DNA of 64,000 nt from Chelydra serpentina (taxonomy: Eukaryota > Chordata > Testudines > Chelydridae), in NCBI GenBank assembly GCA_037349315.1, contig JBAIAC010000027.1, positions 21,492,501 to 21,556,500 on the forward strand, given 5' to 3'. Below the pieces are notes generated by a model. That model did not search any database and was not told the DNA's origin. It saw only the letters and a list, made by a program, of their open reading frames with translations. Of this stretch, positions 11,947-24,055 are shown piece by piece (the first letter of the stretch is position 1; each line of letters opens with the position of its first letter). The position numbers were made by a program, and so were the translations under genes.

Positions 11947-12309
11947 CTTGGAGGATCCATCTGCCTGGTAGTGTCTGAGCCCCTCCATTGCACACTGAGG
12001 CCTAATGCTCTCCATTGGCGCCTCCCATTGGCCTGGGGCCCACAGGGAGCTTTCCTGGGATTGCACCAGGACTGACTGGCTTCTGACTTCCTCTAGACCA
12101 GGCTCTGGCACCCCAGGCGTCAGTTCAAGAACTACCCCGTTGCCAGTATCCCGCAAAGGGGCTCCACCTTCTTGCATATCTGTCACCAAGGCTGAGTCCC
12201 GACATACAAGACCTTCAGGCACTACGCTGCTGTGCCATGCTGGACAGCCCTGACATGGTGACAGCTGGATTAAGTCAGCATGTGGCTTCATTTCTTCCTG
12301 CTTCGCCAT
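11947..12309 (-). CDS. Candidate first coding exon, possibly TSPOAP1
   Basis: A minus-strand open exon of 121 codons. It begins at an ATG with a good context (G at -3 and +4) preceded by an in-frame TGA eight codons upstream, and ends at a strong donor AAG|gtaagg. The protein begins MAKQEEMKPH and ends QADGSSK, with no recognised domain. It lies about 11 kb downstream of MIR142 on the same strand, where TSPOAP1 (a RIM-binding protein) lies in human. A CPAWHSS segment and the terminal SSK faintly recall the human N-terminus. The coiled-coil, SH3 and FN3 exons were not found in the 12 kb to the left, so they would lie outside the window. Chance openness in GC-moderate DNA is the main alternative. 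Confidence 0.28.
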
Positions 12310-15300
12310 GTCTTTCTGGGGGGCAATGTGCTTCTCTCAAACACTGATCCCACCCTGTCTATGGCTAGGAATTTTCTGCAGCCACAACGCTCCAGAGGAC
12401 AGGATAAAAACCCTGAAGGCATCACAGCCTGCGCACTGGAGAGAATCCCGGGAACATCCTGGGCTGCATTTCTTCACTGCTGGGATAAAAGGAAATGGAA
12501 GAGTCTCTCTTCTAGGAAAGGGTTACCTCGCATCATCCTCATTGTGACCTGTCCAAGGTTTTGCAGGCTGAAAATCCACGGTGTGAGCTCCCCCTCCTTC
12601 CCATCATACAAAGACTGCTAAATGAACTGCGGAATATCAGGGTCTGTGTTCTCAGCTGCAGATCCTCTATGCACCAGCTCTGTCATCACTCAGCAGGGTC
12701 TCCGGTTCTCATTCCCAGAGCAAACAGCATCCAGCAGGCCGGCTTATTTATTCAGGGTCTGATGCTCAGCTGCAGCTCTGTGCTACGGAGGCCTTGTCCG
12801 ATCCAGTGCTTGCCTCATACTCACACACACTGAAGCGATGACGTAAGTGGACGGGCTGGTAAAGTTGTCAGCCCTTAACAGCTCCAAGGAATCCTTCCAT
12901 GCTGCTTGCTCGATTTTTCCAGTGCACGCTCCATTGGCAGCTGTGGAATCACCAAAATCACCAGCACAAATAGTGCAAAGTCATCAATATTAAAATGGGA
13001 CTTGCACCTAGTAGGACTGTGTAGCTCCTATGAGCCCTCCAATAGGAAGAGACTTCTGGTTTCCATGGAAATCATGCTGGAATGGTGTGTTTGCTGCCTA
13101 TTGATTAGAGGTTAGGGTACTGCAATACAGCGCTGTCAGATAACATGCATTTCTAATCCACAGCTACCTCTGCTGAACCAAAATTGACAGCATGCACCCA
13201 GAATCCCTACTGGACTCAGAACCAAAGAGCCCCTCCCACCTGCCATCTCAGTCTTTAATCACTTTTTCTAACTCTTTGGCTGAGGCAGCTTTGCATTTTG
13301 ACAGCTGAGTGTATGTTCCTGGGGGATAGGTGTGGGTAACCGCAACTGCAGTCCAATAATCCAGAGACCTCAGCAGGACCAGCAGTCACAGCTCCACAGC
13401 CCGGTCTGGTAGTCGGCACAGGATGCGTCCAGGACACCGAGTCCTTAAAGAGATCACCCAGCAGGGGATGCGCGGCATGAGAGCAGGAGTTATTCTGTTG
13501 TCAGGAAAATGCATTCCCAGATCAGCTCCCGCATGAATGGTCAGTTCGTACAGGAGGAAGCAGCCCAGCTCTGCCTTCAGCTGCCTCTCCTGATAAAACT
13601 GATGAAACTGATGGCTCTAATCCTCTAGTCAGAGGGACGACTCAGACACTTCTCATCTTCCCCTCTGGCAAGCTAAAACTCCTGCTCACCCCACGTACTA
13701 ATTATGGCAACCACAGAGCAGCACTAACCAACCCACCCTAAACCATTGTCTTCTAGGTCACCCACACCAAACAAAGACATGCTTGAAATCCCCCTCCATT
13801 CGGAAATTCAGAGGGTGAAACCTGGAAAGCAGGGGTTCTGAAAAGAGAGCTGAGGGGATGCTGGACTTCAAATCAGACAGGAGCTAACAGTATAACAGAA
13901 GTAAAATAGGTCACTGCAATTTCTGAGCACTTATTCTGAGCAGACAGATCTTGTATCTGTCTTGTCCACCTATGCATTTCAGATACAATTCAATTCAGTG
14001 ACACTTTATGGGCCGGACAAAGCTATACAAGTATTGCCAAAGTGTAAGAAAAATACCAGCCCCTCGGGTCTCTGTCAGTCCCGTGTATGACTCCCCAAGG
14101 ATGGGGTCACATGCTGCATTTAGCACTGATTCCCGGGGTCCGGTTGTGATGAGAGCCCATTCCTGACTCAGTGGTAGATTTAGCTCCATCTCTGCTGTCT
14201 CTCTCCATCTCCCAAGGTCACAAATGGTCTTTCCACCTCAGTCCTTAACAAGGTGTCTTTTATGGCTCCTGATAGTTTGAGGAAATCTCTCCCTTGCCCT
14301 CTCTTGTACTGGGGACACTGGTGTAAAGGAGTCTATCCTCTCAGTCTCACCTGTGGCGTGTTGAATGCACAGTCTCTCCCCATCTCATTTGGATTAGATG
14401 TTGTGTCCCCACTTTCCACCTGTAGCTTGCAGGCACTATTCTGCATTTGGGGAGAGTCCGCTTTAGCTTTGCACATCACTGTGATGGGTTTCTACTAGGT
14501 GGATTGTTCTGTGCAGAGACCTGGAGCCCTCCAGTCTCTGGAGCCCTCACTGATATTTCTGATTTGTTCTTCCCAATATCTTGGCATTTTACATGCTGGT
14601 CTAGCATCTTGAGCACCCTTCCGTTTTGATTGTTTGCTTCTCTGCTTGGGCATTTTTGAAAATACAACTAGGCACCTATCTGCATCTTCAGGTGCCTAAA
14701 GACCTTTGAAAAACATGGCCCGAAGTCCCTGAAGGCCACGTACCAGGAGCTGCTCTGAGTGAGTCTATCAGCAAAGCTTCCAATGGCAGAGGAGTGAAAC
14801 AGCTAATTGAACCAAATGGTATGGCCCCACAGAGACACTACTTGCTATTATTAGCATTATTATTGTAAGCGGGTTTCACCATACCCCTAAGGGCGGCTAA
14901 ACATCAGGGGCCCTTACCCGGTGTCCCTGTGCTTTGGCTGCAGTGGGTTTCAGCAGCCTGGGTTCCTAGCTGCCAGCTGGTGGTGCCTCTACCTGAGTGT
15001 TTAAGGGAATCAGGAACCCACCTTACCTCCCTATGTGGTTTCAATTCTCTGTGAGCCAGTACTGACCCCTGTGACTAGCCTGATACCTCGTATACACACT
15101 CTTCCGACACCTCTGTAATGAATGAACCAGCAACAGCTGTACACTTTATTTTCAAGGGGAAATGTAGAGGAAGCATATAAAGGGAAGGGGAAGATGCATT
15201 TGGAAGGGTACATCAGTAGCACCAAACAACCCCCAACTAGCACAACCCCAGCGTGGATTTCCCTGGATTCACGAGCCCAGTTTACTCCACACCAGTGGAC

Positions 15301-15537
15301 TCAGGGATGTAGAGGAACCCATGTACCTTGATGGGGCATTGTAGGCCTGAAGGTACTTGGGTGTGACGAGGGTGCCAATTCGCCCAGGGGGACACCCTCT
15401 CTGTGTCAGCAACAGGCGATTCAGTGGGACAAATCCCCATGGAGTAGGGGGGGGCTCTTCAGTGTTTCTAAGATGAGTTGCTCTCTCCCAGAATAGTTTG
15501 GCAAACCCCCTTTCAGGATGAGATAGGCAACACCCCA
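12310..15537. other. Non-coding, nothing firmly recognised
   Basis: No conserved protein or RNA was seen. Near 14660-14730 a TAGGCACCTA/AGGTGCCTAAAG motif of an old reptilian repeat occurs. Confidence 0.4.
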
Positions 15538-16150
15538 GGCAGGGGGAGACAGTCAGGGGGATTGCCCGCACGCCCCTCAGGCAGGGGGAGACAGTCGGAG
15601 GGCGCCCGCACTCCTCTCAGGCAGGGGGAGATAGTCGGGGGATCGCCTGCACTCCCCTCAGGCAGGGGGAGACAGTCGGGGGGTCGCCCGCACTCCCCTC
15701 AGGCAGGGGGAGACAGTCGGGGGATCGCCCGCACTCCCCTCAGGCAGGGGAGACAGTCGGGGGGTCGCCTGCACTCCCCTCAGGCAGGGGAGACAGTCGG
15801 GGGATAGCCCGCACTCCCCTCAGGCAGGGGAGACACTCGGGGGATTGCCCGCACTCCCCTCAGGCAGGGGGAGACAGTCGAGGGGTTATCCGCACTCCCC
15901 TCAGGCAGGGGAGACAGTCGGGGGATAGCTCGCACTCCCCTCAGGCAGGGGAGACACTCGGGGGATCGCCCGCACTCCCCTCAGGCAGGGAGAGACATTC
16001 GGGGGGGTTGCCTGCACTCCCCTCAGGCAGGGGAGACAGTCGGAGGGTTGCCCGCACTCCCCTCAGGCAGGGGGAGACAGTTGGGGGGTCGCCCGCACTC
16101 CCCTCAGGCAGGGGGAGACAGTCGGAGGATCGCCCCTACTCGTTTAGGCA
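15538..16150. repeat. Minisatellite, about 41-bp unit, about 15 copies
   Basis: Tandem units of GGCAGGGGGAGACAGTCGG followed by GGATCGCCCGCACTCCCCTCA, with lengths of 39-42 bp and point variants. The 109-codon frame beginning at 15478 is a repeat artefact. Confidence 0.95.
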
Positions 16151-19100
16151 CGGCTGTCCTCCTCTCATCCCCCTCTGACTAGCTTAGTCAGCCTTCCATC
16201 TCCCAGGGTTTGCCCAGTCACGAGGCTCAACACCCTTGGCGACGTGAGCACACTGCAGTCTTCCCCGTCTCTCATCTACCCAACAACAAGTGTGGTTCTT
16301 CCTTTCATCAGACCCATTAGCTTGGGTTACATTATTATTGTAGTGCCTGGGCATCTCAGCAATGGCTCATGCCCCCATTGTGCTAGGCACTGTACAGAAC
16401 AAAGAGACTGTTCTTACCTCTAAAGAGTTCACAGTATAAGAGACAAAGATGGGTTCAGACAGATGGGAGAATGCAAGGAAACAAAACACCCGTATTGGTC
16501 AGCACAGTTGAGTGGTGGTCTCAGCACACCAGCAGCCTAACTCTTGTCAGGTTTTCATTATTTTTATTCCAGTGACGCCCAGAGATCCTGAGCAGGATGA
16601 GGGCCGCTTGTGCCAGGCCCTGCCCAGATGTGTTGTAAGGCACAGGCCCTGCCCGGACAGCTTTAAGACAAGACATCATAAGTGGCTTTAACAAACAACA
16701 GCAAGAGAAGGGAGCGGATGAGAAGTGAAAGGCTGATAAGATCATGTGGTTGCAAAGGCCAGTGCACAGCTTGCAGAGAGCCCCTGATCGTGCACGTTTC
16801 ATTTTTCAGTTACAGTGACTTGGGCTGTTGTTTTCCTCTTTGCCTGTTTCCTTATGATTTGTTTTTACTTTTATTTGCTCAGTAGACTCTGACCCCGGCT
16901 GCCATTGTTATTGCCCGTTCTACGGGCAGCTGTCCCCCAAGGCACACGCTCCCAGAAGGGCCCTCTCCTTGGGACTGTTGCCTGGTGGCCTGGGGAGAGG
17001 ATGGGGGTGGAGTCACTGGGGGTGGGCAGATCCTTGCAGAATTCCTGGTCCAATCAGAGAGCAGATTCTAAAAGTTCAAATTCCAAAACCAGAGGGTGCT
17101 GATGTGAGGCTCAGGGGTGTGGGGGCAGGGGGGTGGCTGGTTTTCCTGCCCACTTCCTTCCAGCAGCTCCCTGCTCCTAAGGACTAGCTCCACTCCTGGG
17201 AATCGGGGACACTCCTCTTCCAGCCTGCATGGCAGGAGGGAGCATTTATAGTGGTGTGCACCCTGCTGGAGTCTGGAGCTGGGGGAGCCCCTGGCAGGTT
17301 CTCCCCACTTTGCCCTGCGGCAGCAGCTCCTACACTCACCGTTGGGATGTATCCTGGGACCGCTGTTGGATTGTCTGAGCAAACTGGAAAAACAAGGGTT
17401 GCTTTGACCTGCAAGTCAGGAACTGGGGGTTTATCAGGCCACATAGCAAGTGAGTGAAGGGGGCCTATTGGCAGGAATGTTAGAGGGGCTCCATCGTGTA
17501 CAGACAGACTCATCTTCCAAGACTGAGTTCACTACCCTGTGGGGAGACCCCTCCCCATTTCAGTGTCAGCGACAACGTCGGCGCAATGCTGGATGATTCT
17601 GCAACAAACGGCCACACGGCCTGTGCTTTGTGTAGAACGCCTCAACGCAGCACACGGTGCTGTGGGGAAATGCAAGCCAGGGCGAGAGGAAAACACAGAT
17701 GAGCTCTGGCTGTGGACATGCTGGCCGAGGAGGTGTGAGGGGCTGGGCTGCCTGGAACGTGGACTGAGGAGCCAGCTGTGCCATCATGAACCAAAGAGAT
17801 GCACTTTGTCATAGTCAGGCGGTCTCCTGGATGTGGTAGAGGCCATCTTGGCCCAAACATACACGCCAGCTTGTGAGTCTGGTGCAGGGCACAGCCTCAG
17901 TGTCCCTGCCTCACCTCCACCCAGGTCCCTCCCAGCATTTGGCGCCACCACATAAAATCCCACTTCCTCCTCTCATCCGCGTGCTCCTAACGATGGGCAA
18001 CAGCCCCACAACGTGAGCGCAGGGGGTTGAGGCTATCTCAGGTCACCCCGCCTCACATCAGTTCCCAATCCTCTGAGCTCTGTGCCTGCAGCATCCCTCC
18101 ACTGTGGCCTCAGCATCCGAGAGGGTGACTATGCTGGAACTGGGGGTGTAACGTCCAGACCAAGGAGCCAGGCCTGCACTAGCTCTGAGCTAACTAGCAT
18201 GCTAAAAATAGCCGCGTGGCTGCAGTGTCCCGGGCAGCTAGCTGCCCCAGCTATGATCCTAGCCGAGACCGTAGGCACATGATCCTAGCCGCTCCCGCCA
18301 CACTTCTATTGTTAGCCTGCAGGTTTGATCAGAGCTAGAAGATATTACACCTCCAGCTCCAATGTCGATGTAACATTATAGGCAAGGGCGATGGGCAGTG
18401 CTGCTGCCTCAGCTCCTGGGCAACACGTAAGGCAGTGAGTGTGTCAGAGAAGCCTGCCCACGCAAGGCCCATCTGCTTCCCACACAGGCAGGTGCCAGCC
18501 ACTGCTGTCCAATGATCCAAACCACCATGTATAAACCGAGTGTCTTCATGAGAGGCTGCACCATCCCACTCTGCCGGGGCGGCTTGCTGCACGTCAGGCG
18601 CTCGGCATCTCGCCATTTCACTGCTAGGATGGTGCCGCGTGTTCCTTTGCTCGTGTGGAGATGAAAGTTTGCTGCCCCGTCCCTCAAGCACTGTGCACGT
18701 AACCTCCCAAAATGCACTAGAGCCCCGCGAGCGGAAAGGGGGTGGCCGGACCCTCCTCCGCCGAGGGTCACCCTGCCCACCGCTATCCACCTTTTCGCTT
18801 CCCCAGCTGCAGTGAGTGTTCCTGGACATGGGACTGCCAGTTGAGGGTCCAGCTGAGGACTGCAGTTTCCCCTCTGCCCCCGCGCCCCCATCCATGCTTG
18901 TGTGGAGTGACAGCCACCGTGTTAACCAACACAGCAGGGACGGAACTAGAGCCCTTCATAGCTGAAAGCATGAGATTTACTACAGCTTGAGCTAAAGACG
19001 CCATAGACGGGGCTGTAACAAACTCACGTCCTCTGTGAACCCTGCCAGTGCTTCCCCTGCCAGAACCAGAAGTCAGGTCTTTGCTTTCCCTGGTCACAAC

Positions 19101-19984
19101 TCTGATGCAGCTGCCCCTGCATCAACAACATTGAGTGCCCTATTGTAGGCCGGCCTTCAGGAACCTGGCAGGGGCCTCACAAGAAACATTTTAGTTGCCT
19201 CAGAGAGTGGCCACCAACTCTTGCTGGTGGCCACGCTGACAATTTTTCCTAAAATACTTAATCAACGTTAGGAAAAATAAATAAATATGCACATAGACAT
19301 GTTGAGATCATTGTCATTTATTTATGTAGATTTTTATTGCAAACTCAATAATAAAAATAATGTACAGTTGTTTCTATTCTTTACTGGACCTAAACAGAAG
19401 AGAAACGGTGCGCTTTGCACGTTCGTGTCTTTTTTGTTGTTGTTGTTTCTTTTGCTTTTTTGGTTGTTTTTTTTAAAAAGACTTGCTAGCCAGTAAGTCT
19501 GTTTCTGTGAAAAGTGATATTTGTATAGTTGTTAACACTGCTTTGCCCCCCCGCCCATCACCGCCCAGGAAGCTACAGCCACATGAAAAGCCCTGGGTGA
19601 CCACATGCGGCCACAGTGGCTGCAACTGAGAATTGGAACAGCACACAGTTAGGTGCCCTGCTGCCAAGTTGAACCCACAGCCTCCAGTTTTGGTGCCCAG
19701 GTGCCTACACAAGGCATGTGGAGAGTTAGGCACCTACGAATGGGAGTCACAAAAGCCAGTGGGCTGAGCAAGGAGCTGTCTAAGCTAGCCTATAGAAAAC
19801 GCTGAGAAGGGTGGGCATAAGCCCTGCCCCTCAAGGGGACTTTGGCACCTAAGGCGGGGTCTGAGGGAGAGGGCTCCTTTCCCGCCAGATTCACAGCCAC
19901 AAGCACACTGCTGGAGCTTAGCCCTAAGCCAGCTCAGCCCTTGCTCAAGAAAACTCCAGGTTCTTGAGGCACCGGCACCCCTAA
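16151..19984. other. Non-coding with scattered old repeats
   Basis: 16330-16560 resembles an old amniote SINE-type repeat (CATTGTGCTAGGCACTGTAC... CAGCACACCAGCAGCCTAAC). 18171-18275 resembles a MITE (GAGCTAACTAGC... GGGCAGCTAGCTGCCCC). No gene recognised. Confidence 0.45.
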
Positions 19985-20250
19985 CACCCAGAGGTTAAGC
20001 AAGCCCTTCGCTGGGATGTAGGAAACCTAGGTTCAAATTTCCACTTTGCCTGCGGTTTGAACCCAGATCTCCCATGGGCCGCCCTAACTACTGGGCTACA
20101 GGGCGTTTTGGGGGGAATCCCTCCTGTGGGGGCCGTTCCACTTTGTATAAAATACTTGTGAGTCATTGGAGCAGGGAGTGGAATTTGAACCTCCCAGGCG
20201 AGTCCCCTAACTACTGGGCTTGCTGTCTGGCCCAATGAATTTTGCACATG
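19985..20250. repeat. Composite repeat with opposed tRNA-like modules
   Basis: Contains a plus-strand module (GAGGTTAAGCAAGCCC...AACCTAGGTTCAAAT) and two minus-strand modules (TAGCCCAGTAGTTAGGGC...CTGGGTTCAAACC and AGCCCAGTAGTTAGGGGA...GAGGTTCAAATTCC). These resemble pol III A and B boxes. It shares TTCCACTTTGTATAAA with the composite repeat at 43810-44940. Confidence 0.55.
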
Positions 20251-21962
20251 CCCAGCAGACATTTAGGGGATTTTACTGCTGGAAATATAGGTGCCTACAG
20301 GGTTAGGCAACAGCTGAACTGGGGCTTTTACAATCTAAATTTTGGACTTAGGTGGCTAAAATAACAGGAGTCTAAATCCCTTTGTAGCTCTAGCCTCATG
20401 TGTCTAACACAGAGCAATCAAAACTGTATTCAAAATAGTGACAGTCGCAGAAGAGTCATTCTCACAGGGCTGTCATCAGCAGAGTAGCACCAGTGGGAGG
20501 GTTCTCAGAATAAAGCCCAGAGAGGACAAGGCCTAGACTGTTCTTGGGGCACATCCCTAGGGTTTGAAGAGGAACGCACCCACAGATGCCCCGCTCCTCC
20601 ACACTCTGCTCTGGCTTCTTGATAGACGAGCAGCTCTGAGCAGACTGTGACAGCAGCTTCCATTCAGTACAGACCAGGAAGATTTCATAACTATGATTTT
20701 TAAAATGCATCGAAATATTGCTTTGTATATCCCAGTCAGAAGAACATCACTGAGGTGACACTAAGACCAAAAGCAGATTTCAGTTGCTTAGGGTTAAAAC
20801 TTCTCAAGGGAACATTGTCACTGTCAAAAAGTTGAAATATGGGCAAATAATTTCTCAAAGAAATGTTAAAGTGGTTTCTGTTTTGCTGGGTTCATATGGA
20901 ACACGTTTCATTGTTCCATACGAACATGTTTTTCATTATTTTGAACTTCATGTTTTTCAAGATTTTGAACTTTTGAAATTTCATTTTTTCTCCTTTTCTC
21001 TCCCTTGTTTCCTTTTTGCCACTGAGGGCAATAAAATGAATTCGCTCTTCTTTACACTTTTCCCTTTGTAACTGTTCAGAACTTCTCCAGCTTTGGAAAT
21101 CACTGGTGTCAGATACTATTGCAGTTTTACTTTTGCCCCTTCAAACTTTCACAAAGTGTTGACAGATTACAGAGTAGCAAAAAGACAATGCGAGGGGGAA
21201 AAGCCCTAAACATGATTAATTCTGTTTCATAAAGGAAATAAATGGGGAAGGGGGGATCCAGTTTCAACAAAATCAATTCCCCCCCCTCAGATCTGCAAGG
21301 TTTGGGTTTAGAAAAAAAAGGCATTTTTAGTTTAAAAAAATAGTTTTGAATAAATTTTTTGATCAGATCTAGTAAAAAACCAGGAAATTCAGAGTTACAG
21401 TTACATTTGCAACAAACCCAAACTCCTGAAAGCCATGGAATGCCTGCCTCTGCGTAATGGAGTCTATAATATTTCCCTCTCGCCCAGGGGTACAAGGAGC
21501 AGCAATCCATTGATGTGTGCAAGGTGCTCAGAGAGGCAGGGGCAGCAGCATGCGCTTTCCTGTCTTACAATGAGGGGCCATACAAATAGAGAGAGAGAGA
21601 GAGAACACACCCATTAGGAGGCTCTTTAGGGGCCAGCCACCCCTCTCCTCTCCACAAACCTTGGGAGGCTCATTGGTCCCCACTGAGCCAAGACAAGACC
21701 CTCAGCCATACCGTGGGGTTGATCTCAGGGCGGTGAGGAAAAAGGCTGGTGACTCCATGTAGGGTTGTTGGGATCTGTTGAATTTAATAAGGTGCTTGGG
21801 AGTGGGGCATAGTTTTGAGGCCCCATCTCAAAACTGGGACGGATCATAGGTAGCGGGAGTGGGAGCCAGCCAGGGCTCCCAAGGCGCTCAAGGGCGGCAT
21901 GGGGGTGGAATGCTCGGAGCCTCCTGCCCCCCTCCACCTGCAGAGACCAGTGAACCACTTTA

Positions 21963-21996
<34 letters not shown>

Positions 21997-23164
21997 AACT
22001 TTTTTGCAAAATAGCCTGTGGAGAACATTCATTGGAGGGTGTCCTCACAATTCACTTCAAATGTGGTTAAAAATAAAATTCTGCCCCAGACTTAATCTAG
22101 TGCTGAGCCCAGAATCCTTCCGCTGGTGACGTAGAGCAAGGGGCTAAAATCAGGCTTCGAGTGGAAACTCAGTTGCGGCTTTAACTCTAGAGTGACTGTT
22201 CACACTCTGTAATAGGCAAGTAAATATTAGATCCTTTATAGTGCAAGCTGGGGCACAGTGCCTGCCTGGGTGATAGATTTCCAGGCATTTGTGTCTGAGC
22301 TGACGCCGGTAAGTCTTGTACCTTGGCTTTGTGTGTTATACAAATATAGCAAAACAAGGCCACCGAAAATAATAAAACATTTTATTGATTAACCCCCTCC
22401 TACCCAGCACCGTACAGCATCGTGAAACAAATCAAAACAATTCAAAAGACACAGCAAACAAGACCTTAAAGGGACCCAGTCGGTTTACAAAGTGCACTGG
22501 CGTCGGCAGCGTTATATGGCGCTGCTGTAGCTCAGAGCAGAGGAAACACATTGCTCTGCTTTCTGCGCTTGGCAGCACATTGCGGGTGGCCCGTGGCCCG
22601 CCATTGCTGCCAGGCATTTGCCTCAGTTATTAATGTCGGTCTGTCACGCTGTAAGAGGGGCAAGAAAAACATTTTTCAAAGCAGGAGGATGTGGCTCTGG
22701 GCCCACAAAAGCCTGTCTGGGCTCTCTATGCTCACATCTAGATCTAACCCATCAGCAACACTTCCCAACCTGGAGCCTGGTGTGTACAGGGTGCAACTCG
22801 CCTTCCCACCCCCACCTCGTAGGGAACGGAATCCCCTTCCTCTAGCACTTCCAGTGCACTCCCACCTCTGCCAGCGGCAGTAGCTGATCAAAATCTCCAT
22901 AGTTAAGGAGTGGAAGCAAAAGAGCCTTTGCTTCCATGGAGCATCAGTGTGGAAAGATTGGGGAGCTAAGCATGGACTCTGGGGCACTATTAACACAGGT
23001 GCCAGGCAGTGGCAGCGTCCAGCACCACACACAGCTTAGCCCAGCAGCCCAAGTGCTCACAGGGCTTCCCAGGCCACGACGGCCGTGGCTGCAGCAATCC
23101 GTTCCAGCGGTGGGTGCAGGCAGTCGCGTGTCCTGGTGACTGTCGTGCTCTCTTCTCCGTAGCC
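20251..23164. other. Non-coding; microsatellites and old repeats
   Basis: (GA)n at 21587-21613, (TC)n at 21960-21997, and an A/T-rich degenerate stretch at 20820-21070. No exon recognised. Confidence 0.45.
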
Positions 23165-23252
23165 CACAGTACACTCATCCATAAAGTAGGAAACACTACA
23201 CCCTGCAGTGCTGTTTAGTAGTGCTTTCTACTTTATGGGTGACTGCACTGTC
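23165..23252 (-). ncRNA. MIR142: MIR142 precursor hairpin
   Basis: Reverse-complement reading gives the vertebrate mir-142 hairpin. The 5p arm (CATAAAGTAGAAAGC...) lies at 23237-23217 and the 3p arm (TGTAGTGTTTCCTACTTT...) at 23200-23178; both mature sequences match the known ones throughout. The 88-nt stem-loop carries one extra A in the terminal loop compared with the human precursor as I recall it. miR-142 is a haematopoietic microRNA. Its position on the same strand downstream of SUPT4H1 matches human 17q22. The host transcript and its promoter are not visible as ORFs; the nearest sequence upstream, from about 24.06 kb, is a large minisatellite. Confidence 0.98.
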
Positions 23253-24055
23253 TCTCAATCGCCGTGCAGCTCCTCTTCACCTGATCACAGGCTCTCTTCC
23301 TCCAGCAGGTCCTTAGAAAGGCCCTGAGTGGCAGCCAGGACCCAGCTCCCACTCAGACAGGAAAACAGACCCTGCCATCACAGGGGCAGATTTACAGCTG
23401 CTTCCAGGTGGCAGCTAGATTTTATAATGGAGCAACAGGTCAACGAGGCTGCTGTCCCCAGGACTAACTCTCCTCCCCTAGGAATCAAGATATTCTTGGC
23501 CACAGGAGACTGCCCCACCCCCTCTCCTGGCCCCTCACTCTCCCAGTCCCAGGAGACTCTGCCCTGCGCCCCATCCCAGCCCCTCATGTGCTATGACTGC
23601 AACAGGCTATTTTCGGAGCCTTTTCCCACTGATGCGAACTCCAGTTCAGCTCAGCTGGCTGTGGGAACGTGGGTTGGCGCCCCAGGTCAACTTGCCACCG
23701 GCCTTTTAACGACACGGCCGTCAGAGCAGCTGCCCGCTGCGTGGAGGGGAGCAATGAGCGGCCTTCCTAGAGGCCTGGAGCCTGCCCCGCACTCAGCTCC
23801 CACTATTGCTCCAACCAGGAGGCTGCCTGCGTGTGAGGAAATGTCCCCAGAAAAGCTAGTGTGGCTGAGGCTCTGGTGATTCATTGATGGCCTTTTCCCC
23901 AGGCAGCCCTTGCTCTGTGGGCGACAGTAGGATGTTCCCCTTATTAGCAAACCGATTGTTGTGGAGAAAGGCCCTAGTGCACCAAACCCAGAGCCTGAAG
24001 CCAGCAGAGCAGAGACAGCGTCCTCTTGGAGCGGGTGCTTTGGAAGCAAGCAGTG

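Noticed and set aside
15538..16150. Regular repeats suggestive of a CRISPR array
   Set aside because: Units are contiguous with no unique spacers, in vertebrate DNA; an ordinary minisatellite.
18335..18895. 186-codon minus-strand frame downstream of MIR142
   Set aside because: No recognisable domain, no clear splice sites and a competing overlapping frame; not supported as a TSPOAP1 exon.
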